This document shows, piece by piece, positions 58,204-64,000 of a DNA stretch of 64,000 bases. The stretch covers positions 372,001-436,000 of the forward strand of contig JAMLHB010000001.1 of the NCBI GenBank assembly GCA_023957375.1, in the 5' to 3' direction. Within the stretch, counting starts at the first letter, position 1. Every line of letters starts with the position of its first letter. Below the pieces are notes generated by a model. It had not been told where the DNA came from. It saw only the letters and a list, made by a program, of their open reading frames with translations, and searched no databases. Made by a program: the position numbers and the translations under genes. This DNA comes from Flavobacteriales bacterium (lineage in GTDB: Bacteria > Bacteroidota > Bacteroidia > Flavobacteriales_F > PHOS-HE28).

Positions 58204-59304
58204 ATGCATCGCATACTCTTTGTCGCCGCCCACCGTCCTGGGCGCTCGCCGAGCCAACGGTACCGCTTTGAGCAGTTCGAACCCTATTGGCGGCAGCATG
58301 GGTTCACCGCCGATCATGCATGGCTGATCAGTGCAAAGGACGATCGCTATTTCTATGCCCCTGGGAATTGGGGCCGCAAATCGATCATCTTCGCCCAAAG
58401 CTTGCGCAAACGTTGGATGCACGCACGCGGGGCAAGCCGCTATGACCTGATCATTGTGCAGCGCGAAGCCTTCATGACCGGCTCTACTTATTTTGAACGG
58501 ATGCTCAAGCGGACCGGCATTCCCTTCGTCTTTGATTTTGACGATGCCATTTGGACGATGGATGTGAGCGAAGGGAATAAAAAGTTAAGCTGGTTGAAAT
58601 CACCGGCCAAAACAGCCGCATTGATCGCCATGGCCGACCTGGTGATCGCGGGCAATCGGTATCTCGCTGATTATGCCAAGTACCACAACGCCAACGTGGC
58701 GGTGATCCCCACCACGATAGACACGGAAAGCTACACCGTGAAACCAGCGCGGAATGATGGCCCGGTGAACATCGTATGGACAGGTAGCCCAACCACCATC
58801 CGCCACCTCAACCTGGCTATTCCGGTGCTTGTACAGATCAAACGGAAGTTCGGCGACCGCATCGGATTCACCATCATCGGAGATCCTTCCTTCAAAATGG
58901 CCGAACTCGGCATACAAGGGCAGCCATGGAGACCCCAACAGGAAGTATCCGACCTCTCCTGCGGCGACATCGGCATCATGCCCCTGCCCGATGATGAATG
59001 GGCCCGCGGCAAATGCGGCCTAAAGGGCCTGCAGTACATGGCCCTCGGCTTGCCCACCCTCATGAGCCCCGTGGGCGTGAACACCGAGATCATCCAACAC
59101 GGCGTCAACGGCTTTTTACCGCGCACCGATGAGGAATGGGTGGAACTCATTTCCCGCTTGGTGGAAGATGCCGACCTTCGCGCACGGATGGGTGCCGAAG
59201 CCCGGCGCACCGTGGAGGAACGATACTCCGTGAAAGCCTGGCGCGATACCTACCTGAAACACTTCAACAATTTGGTCAAACAGCCGAAAGGCATCCCCGC
59301 ATAG
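58204..59304 (+). CDS. Glycosyltransferase (GT4-like)
   Basis: The 366-residue GT-B protein has RILFVAAHRPGRSPSQRYRF at its start and PFVFDFDDAIWTMDVSEGNK in the acceptor half. The donor half has VNIVWTGSPTTIRHLN, VSDLSCGDIGIMPLPDDEWA and KCGLKGLQYMALGLPTLMS, the EX7E-like region. It is divergent from capD and likely belongs to the surface polysaccharide pathway. The start at MHRILFVAA is the family N-terminus; the frame extends 14 codons upstream. Confidence 0.85.
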   Translation: MHRILFVAAHRPGRSPSQRYRFEQFEPYWRQHGFTADHAWLISAKDDRYFYAPGNWGRKSIIFAQSLRKRWMHARGASRYDLIIVQREAFMTGSTYFERMLKRTGIPFVFDFDDAIWTMDVSEGNKKLSWLKSPAKTAALIAMADLVIAGNRYLADYAKYHNANVAVIPTTIDTESYTVKPARNDGPVNIVWTGSPTTIRHLNLAIPVLVQIKRKFGDRIGFTIIGDPSFKMAELGIQGQPWRPQQEVSDLSCGDIGIMPLPDDEWARGKCGLKGLQYMALGLPTLMSPVGVNTEIIQHGVNGFLPRTDEEWVELISRLVEDADLRARMGAEARRTVEERYSVKAWRDTYLKHFNNLVKQPKGIPA

Positions 59305-59316
59305 CACGCACCGCAC

Positions 59317-60429
59317 ATGGAAACCACTACCGCCCTCAAGCACATCACCCTGGACCGCATCCACCATGCGCTCGGCGCCAAAATGGTGCCCTTCGCGGGC
59401 TTCAGCATGCCCGTGCAGTACACTGGCGTGAACGATGAGCACTTAGCCGTGCGCAACGCCGTGGGCGTGTTCGACGTGAGCCACATGGGCGAATTCCTCG
59501 TGCGCGGGCCACAGGCCTTGGACCTCATTCAAAAAGTGTGCAGCAACGATGCCTCCAAGCTGGGCATAGGCAAGGTGCAGTACACCTGCCTGCCCAACGA
59601 AACCGGCGGCATCGTGGACGACCTGCTGGTGTACAACATGCAGCAAGGCAACGACCACCACTACGTGCTGGTGGTGAACGCGGGCAACATCCAAAAGGAC
59701 TGGGACTGGATCAACAAGCACAACACCTTCGATGCCCAGCTGGAAAACATCAGCGACAAGATGAGCCTGCTCGCCGTACAGGGTCCCAAGGCCGTGGACA
59801 CGTTGAAGGGGCTGTTCGCCGAAGACATTGCCGCCATGCCGTACTACACCGCCACCTACGCCGAAATGAAAGGGGTAGGGCTGGTGCTGCTCTCCGCCAC
59901 GGGCTACACCGGCGCGGGCGGGTTTGAGATATACGTGCCCAACGTCCTGGCGGAGAAAACATGGAACGCCGTGATGGAAGCAGGAAAGCCGTTCGGCATC
60001 AAGCCCGCCGGCTTAGCCTCGCGCGACACCCTCCGTTTGGAAATGGGCTTTTGCCTTTATGGCAACGACATCGACGACACCACCTCACCGTTGGAGGCAG
60101 GGCTCGGTTGGATCACCAAGTTCACCAAGGACTTCACCAACTCCGCCGCGCTGAAGGCCGAGAAAGAGGCTGGCTTGAAGAACAAGCTCGTGGGCTTTGA
60201 ACTGCTGGAGCGCGGCATCCCGCGCCACGGCTGCACCGTGGTGGATGCCGAAGGCAACGTCATCGGCCGCGTCACCAGCGGCACCATGAGTCCCAGTTTG
60301 CAAAAGCCCATCGGCCTGGCCTACGTGCCCAAGGACCTTTCCGCGCCTGGCACCGAACTGCGCATCGACGTGCGCGGCAAAGTGCTCAAGGCCGTAGTGG
60401 TGAAGACGCCGTTCTACACGGCTGGCTGA
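59317..60429 (+). CDS. gcvT: Aminomethyltransferase, glycine cleavage system T protein
   Basis: The 370-residue folate enzyme has [54 protein letters not shown] and [15 protein letters not shown], all typical of GcvT. It transfers the methylene group from the lipoyl H protein to tetrahydrofolate, releasing ammonia. The genes for the P and H proteins are not adjacent, as is usual in Bacteroidota. It follows the glycosyltransferase gene by 12 bases. Confidence 0.96.
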   Translation: METTTALKHITLDRIHHALGAKMVPFAGFSMPVQYTGVNDEHLAVRNAVGVFDVSHMGEFLVRGPQALDLIQKVCSNDASKLGIGKVQYTCLPNETGGIVDDLLVYNMQQGNDHHYVLVVNAGNIQKDWDWINKHNTFDAQLENISDKMSLLAVQGPKAVDTLKGLFAEDIAAMPYYTATYAEMKGVGLVLLSATGYTGAGGFEIYVPNVLAEKTWNAVMEAGKPFGIKPAGLASRDTLRLEMGFCLYGNDIDDTTSPLEAGLGWITKFTKDFTNSAALKAEKEAGLKNKLVGFELLERGIPRHGCTVVDAEGNVIGRVTSGTMSPSLQKPIGLAYVPKDLSAPGTELRIDVRGKVLKAVVVKTPFYTAG

Positions 60430-60447
60430 ACGATTACTTCCCGCCCA

Positions 60448-60733
60448 CCGTCATCGCGAGGCGGCTGGGTAATTCCACGACCGCCGAAGCGATCCCGCAC
60501 ACGCCGTGGCGCCAATTCCCACCGTGATTGCGAGCGAGTCCCCGAGCCTACCGTCATTGCGAGCCCGTCATCGGGCGAAGCAATCTTTAATTCCGTCCCT
60601 CTGAATTAAAGATTGCTTCGGCCCTGTTAAACGCACAGGTCCTCGCAATGACGGTGTAGGCCCTGTTAAATGCACAGGTCCTCGCAATGACGGTGTGGGC
60701 CCTGTTGAACGCACAGGTCCTCGCAATGACGGT
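60448..60733. repeat. Palindromic CGTCATTGCGAG element with three 39-bp tandem copies
   Basis: Nested perfect inverted repeats lie at 60551-60654. The outer 13-base arms are CCGTCATTGCGAG and CTCGCAATGACGG. The inner 17-base arms (60576-60592 and 60604-60620) contain AAGCAATCTTTAATT. The right part, GCCCTGTTAAACGCACAGGT plus CTCGCAATGACGG, is then tandemly copied with a 39-base period (starts 60620, 60659, 60698). Degenerate half copies precede it at 60448 and 60522. I recall similar CGTCATTGCGAG palindromes in other bacterial genomes. Confidence 0.9.
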
Positions 60734-60767
60734 TGGTTTACGCCGCTCCATCAATGCCACCCTGCCT

Positions 60768-61312
60768 CCTTCGCGCCTTCGCGTCTTCGCGTGCGCTATT
60801 TCTTGGCGTACTTGGCGTCTTGGCGGTACTCCCTCGTCCTTCGCGCCTTCGCGTCTTCGCGTGCGCTATTTCTTGGCGTGCTTGGCGTCTTGGCGGTACC
60901 CCCTCGTCCTTCGCGCCTTCGTGTCTTCGCGTGAGTCCACACACCTTCGCGCCTTCGCGTGAGTATCCTTCCTTCTCGTGCTTGGCGTCTTGGCGGTACC
61001 CCCTCGTCCTTCGCGCCTTCGTGTCTTCGCGTGAGTCCACACACCTTCGCGCCTTCGCGTGAGTATCCTTCCTTCTCGTGCTTTGCGTCTTGGCGGTACT
61101 CCCTCGTCCTTCGCGCCTTCGCGTCTTCGCGTGAGTCCACACACCTTCGCGCCTTCGCGTGAATATCCTTCCTTCGCGTGCTTTGCGTCTTGGCGTAACC
61201 CTTCATCTTTCGCGCCTTCGCATCTTCGCGAGAGTATCCTTCCTTCGCGTGCTTTGCGTCTTGGCGGTAAGCCTTCATCCTTCGCGTCTTCGCGTCTTCG
61301 CGTAAACTATCC
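60768..61312. repeat. CTTCGCGCCTTCGCG tandem array with 70- and 100-bp periods
   Basis: Units beginning CCTTCGCGCCTTCGCGTCTT start at 60768, 60838 and 60908 (70-base period), then 61008 and 61108 (100-base period), then degenerate to about 61312. The longer unit has an additional 30-base block with TGAGTCCACACACCTTCGCG. Several frames stay open across it but encode only repeats. It fills the gap between gcvT and the phosphosulfolactate phosphatase gene. Confidence 0.92.
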
Positions 61313-61368
61313 CCATTTCACCTGCCCGCCGTACTTTCAACGCCTGCGATCCGCTCCAGCAAGCGCAC

Positions 61369-62118
61369 ATGAAGGCCATCTCCCACAACGCCGATTACCA
61401 GTACCGTGTGGAAGTCTGCTACACGCCCGGCCAATACCCGCTCTACAAGGAAGGCATGGGCATCGTGGTGGTCATCGACATATTGCGCGCCACCAGCGCC
61501 ATGGTCGCCGCCCTGCACCACGGCGTTAAGGACATCATCCCCGTGGCCACCATCGAGGAGGCCCGCCAGTACATCGGCCGCCCCGGCTACATCGCTGCTG
61601 CCGAACGCAACGGCGAAGTGGTGGAAGGCTTCCCCGTGGGCAATTCGCCGCTTGCCTTCAAGGCCATGGACCTGCATGGAAAGACCATTGTCATCAGCAC
61701 CACCAACGGTACCCAGGCCATCAACATAGGCCGTGAAGCCCGGCAGCTCGTCATCGGTGCCTTCCTCAACCTCACCGCCCTCACCGATTGGCTGTTGCGG
61801 CAAAATGACAACATCCTGCTGCTCTGCTCCGGCTGGCGCGACAAGTTCAGCTTGGAGGACAGCGTATTTGCCGGCGCCGTCATGGACCGCCTGCTGGAAA
61901 GCGGTAAATTCGGGCTGGAGGAAGACAGCAGCATCGCCTCCAAATACCTGTACATGGCCGCGCGGGACAACATCATGAGCATCCTCAAGGCCGCGCCCCG
62001 CCGCAAGCGCCTTCAGCAACTGCACCTGCTGGAAGATGTGAAGTATTGCCTCACCCCCGACCAAAGCACGGTGATCCCCGTGCTGCGCAATGGGCACCTG
62101 GTACCGCTGGAGCATTGA
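61369..62118 (+). CDS. 2-phosphosulfolactate phosphatase-like protein (ComB family)
   Basis: The 249-residue protein matches ComB. VVVIDILRATSAMVAALHHG near residue 35 is followed by AAERNGEVVEGFPVGNSPLA, TIVISTTNGTQAIN and LLLCSGWRDKFSLEDSVFAG. In methanogens ComB dephosphorylates 2-phosphosulfolactate in coenzyme M synthesis; the substrate in Bacteroidota is unclear. It probably shares a transcript with the gene four bases downstream. Confidence 0.9.
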   Translation: MKAISHNADYQYRVEVCYTPGQYPLYKEGMGIVVVIDILRATSAMVAALHHGVKDIIPVATIEEARQYIGRPGYIAAAERNGEVVEGFPVGNSPLAFKAMDLHGKTIVISTTNGTQAINIGREARQLVIGAFLNLTALTDWLLRQNDNILLLCSGWRDKFSLEDSVFAGAVMDRLLESGKFGLEEDSSIASKYLYMAARDNIMSILKAAPRRKRLQQLHLLEDVKYCLTPDQSTVIPVLRNGHLVPLEH

Positions 62119-62121
62119 ACC

Positions 62122-63135
62122 ATGCGCCGAACACTCCTGCTTCGCACCATCTGCATCACCGCAGCGCTCGTCCTGTTGTGGCCCTTCCTGTTGCAACGCG
62201 ATGCCGCCGCCTGGGGCTTCTACGGCCACCGCCGCATCAACCGCATGGCCGTGTTCACCCTGCCGCCCGCCATGTTCGGCTTCTACAAGCGCCACATCGA
62301 CTACGTCACCGACCACGCCACCGACCCCGACAGCCGCCGCTACGCCGTGGCCGGCGAAGCACCGCGTCACTACATCGACATTGACCATTATGTGAAGCCC
62401 GGCGAAGACCCCTTCAAGGAAGTGCCGGAGAAATGGGACCTCGCCGTGCAGAAATTCACCGAGGACACCCTGCAGGCGTATGGCATCGTGCCCTGGTACA
62501 TCCCCGTGGAATACCGCAGGCTGGTCAATGCCTTCAAGCGCGGCGACGTGGACCGCATCCTGTACTACAGCGCGGAGATCGGCCACTACATCGGCGATGC
62601 CCACGTGCCCCTGCACACCACCGAGAACTACAACGGCCAAATGACCGGCCAGCACGGCATCCACGCCTTCTGGGAATCGCGCATCCCTGAAACCAGTGCC
62701 GAGAACTACGACCACTTCGTGGGCCGCGCACAGTACATCGCCGACCCGCAAGCCGCCGCATGGAGCTACGTGATCGCCAGCCACGCCGCGCTGGACACGG
62801 TGTTCGGCATGGAAAAGGAACTGCAGCAGCGCTTCCCCGAAAGTGAAAAATTCACCTACGAGCAGCGCGGCCGCAACGCCATGCAGCTGCAGAGCAAGGA
62901 ATTCATCCAGGCCTACGAATCCAGCATGGACGGCATGGTGGAGCGCCGCATGAACGCCGCCATCCTCGCCGTGGGCAGCTTCTGGTACAGCGCCTGGGTG
63001 GATGCCGGCCAGCCCGACCTGGACCGCCTGGAGCAGAAGGACGTCAGCGACAGCCTGAAGCTGATCCTCAAGGCCGAAGAAGCCCAATGGAAAGCCTCGC
63101 AAAAACAACTTGGCCGGCCGGAGCCGAATGAGTGA
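62122..63135 (+). CDS. Zinc-dependent phospholipase C/S1-P1 nuclease-fold protein
   Basis: The 337-residue exported protein has a signal peptide ending AAA before AWGFYGHRRINRMAV. The tryptophan and first histidine at the mature N-terminus are zinc ligands in this family. Further ligands lie in HYIDIDHYV and YSAEIGHYIGDAHVPLHTT. Members cleave phosphodiesters in lipids or nucleic acids; the substrate is unknown. The C-terminal part is helical and polar. Confidence 0.88.
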   Translation: MRRTLLLRTICITAALVLLWPFLLQRDAAAWGFYGHRRINRMAVFTLPPAMFGFYKRHIDYVTDHATDPDSRRYAVAGEAPRHYIDIDHYVKPGEDPFKEVPEKWDLAVQKFTEDTLQAYGIVPWYIPVEYRRLVNAFKRGDVDRILYYSAEIGHYIGDAHVPLHTTENYNGQMTGQHGIHAFWESRIPETSAENYDHFVGRAQYIADPQAAAWSYVIASHAALDTVFGMEKELQQRFPESEKFTYEQRGRNAMQLQSKEFIQAYESSMDGMVERRMNAAILAVGSFWYSAWVDAGQPDLDRLEQKDVSDSLKLILKAEEAQWKASQKQLGRPEPNE

Positions 63136-64000
63136 TGGGGAAGGAGGGGGGCATAGGGGTTTTACAGGGGTATGAACCCTTCGGGTCCCTGCTGCCCGGA
63201 AGGAACTACAGCAGCGACAGCTACCGGTTCGGGTTCAACGGCAAGGAGAATGACAATGAGGTTCATGGGGCGGTCGGAACGTTCCAGGACTACGGGATGC
63301 GAGCCTACGACACGCGCGTTGGTCGCTTCTTCAGCGTGGATCCCATGGCTCGCCAGTTCCCCTTCTATACACCTTACCAGTTCGCGGGCAACAAACCCAC
63401 GATTGCGAAAGATCTCGATGGATTGGAGGAATGGATTGTCGTCAAGTACCCGTTTGGAGATGGTACGGGTAGGATGTCTGTTTCGGTGTCCTACGTGGAA
63501 GAGCAGTTCCGCCGTGTTGGAGCGAATGGAGAGCGGGTAATGGGAGTAGACTACTACTTGTCAAGTCGCACACCCAATGGCAATCCCGACTTTAATACCG
63601 ACAATTTCCTCAACCCTACCGAAAGACGGCTATCCACAAAGCCAACGAGCTACTACACCAATTCCGGTCGCAATCAGGGAACTCAAGCGTATCCCTTGTC
63701 GCAACAGCATACCCTCGGTACGCCCGGACGTTCGCGAGCAACTGGCACTGCCCGTACTGCAATGGGCCAGTATCGTTCCTATGCTCAGAATGCCGGTGAC
63801 CGGCAAGGCTCTCTAATCGTTGGTATAGGAGGGGTGCAGCCTATGCGTGAGTTCAGCGCATATTTTGAGACGAACATTACTGATCGATCAATGTTCGCAG
63901 CTGATGTGAACATGAATGTCGCGGCGATGGCGCAAGCCATGATAACGGACCCAACGTTGAATCTTACCATCACTGGCTATGCCTCTAAGGATGGTACTGA
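63135..64000 (+). CDS. RHS-core protein fragment with OmpA-like C-terminal region, runs off the window
   Basis: A frame of at least 288 codons opens at the ATG overlapping the previous stop and reaches the window edge. After a short leader it encodes the RHS-associated core: SYRFGFNGKENDNEVHG, YGMRAYDTRVGRFFSVDP and YQFAGNKPTIAKDLDG. An unrelated variable region follows, and then MFAADVNMNVAAMAQAMITD with LTITGYASKDGT, which resembles the start of an OmpA-like peptidoglycan-binding domain. No signal peptide or YD repeats precede the core, so it is a truncated or displaced RHS tip. Base composition becomes less GC-rich in the variable part. Confidence 0.7.
   Translation, partial: MGKEGGIGVLQGYEPFGSLLPGRNYSSDSYRFGFNGKENDNEVHGAVGTFQDYGMRAYDTRVGRFFSVDPMARQFPFYTPYQFAGNKPTIAKDLDGLEEWIVVKYPFGDGTGRMSVSVSYVEEQFRRVGANGERVMGVDYYLSSRTPNGNPDFNTDNFLNPTERRLSTKPTSYYTNSGRNQGTQAYPLSQQHTLGTPGRSRATGTARTAMGQYRSYAQNAGDRQGSLIVGIGGVQPMREFSAYFETNITDRSMFAADVNMNVAAMAQAMITDPTLNLTITGYASKDGT

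Noticed and set aside
60687..61529. Several open frames on both strands over the CTTCGCG array
   Set aside because: They encode only low-complexity repeats such as SRLRV and SREDAKARR and follow the repeat period.
61318..63108. 596-codon minus-strand frame
   Set aside because: It spans two well-supported plus-strand genes and shows no recognisable motif.
1..64000. tRNA, rRNA or riboswitch genes
   Set aside because: I scanned intergenic regions for tRNA-like cloverleaf ends and conserved rRNA segments and saw none; a covariance-model search could still find small RNAs.

Overview
The window looks like part of a high-GC member of the Bacteroidota, probably the Flavobacteriales. Two secreted proteins end in type IX secretion (T9SS) sorting-like tails. 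Upstream regions carry the Bacteroidota -7 promoter element TAnnTTTG, here often TAnnTTCG, and Shine-Dalgarno sequences are inconspicuous. I saw no rRNA, tRNA, integrase or transposase. The sequence is chromosomal in character and gene-dense, broken by several intergenic repeat arrays.

Region by region. 1-7 kb: pterin dehydratase, a DUF1573 protein, a CtpA-type protease, a T9SS cargo protein with VMRWNG repeats, a cysteine desulfurase, a MORN-like protein and a pentapeptide-repeat protein. 7-14 kb: a urea transporter, a PIN toxin gene broken by one in-frame TGA, a DHA2 efflux pump, small membrane proteins, an intact VapBC-like pair, and a scar holding the tails of two lost divergent genes. 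14.2-28.3 kb: two complete RND tripartite efflux operons, each led by its own MarR-type regulator, on either side of a secreted C1 peptidase. 28.5-34.0 kb: a minus-strand nitrosative-stress/iron-sulfur locus (Rrf2 regulator, DUF59 protein, heme-copper-like membrane protein, DUF1858-DUF2249 protein, and an RIC/ScdA repair protein with four tandem DUF2249 domains). A 72-bp tandem repeat array sits inside it. 34-38.3 kb: a methyltransferase-like lipoprotein, a MarR regulator, a YceI protein, a small conserved protein and an SPFH/NfeD pair.

38.4-49.9 kb is a tightly packed surface-polysaccharide operon of ten genes: a flippase fused to half a glycosyltransferase, a second flippase, a Wzy-like polymerase, two GT4 enzymes, a FemAB/GNAT-like protein, a deacetylase-like protein, an O-antigen ligase-like protein, a DegT aminotransferase and an initiating phosphosugar transferase. 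Nucleotide-sugar dehydratase CapD (56.2 kb) and another glycosyltransferase (58.2 kb) probably belong to the same pathway. They are separated from it by a zeta-toxin cassette and housekeeping genes. 59.3-63.1 kb: GcvT, large palindromic and tandem repeats, a ComB-like phosphatase and a zinc-dependent phospholipase C-like protein. The right edge is an RHS-core protein that runs off the window.

The most interesting material is the DUF2249-rich nitrosative-stress locus, the flippase-glycosyltransferase fusion, the very short distance between -7 elements and start codons at about ten genes, and the double-gene deletion scar at 13.1-13.5 kb.
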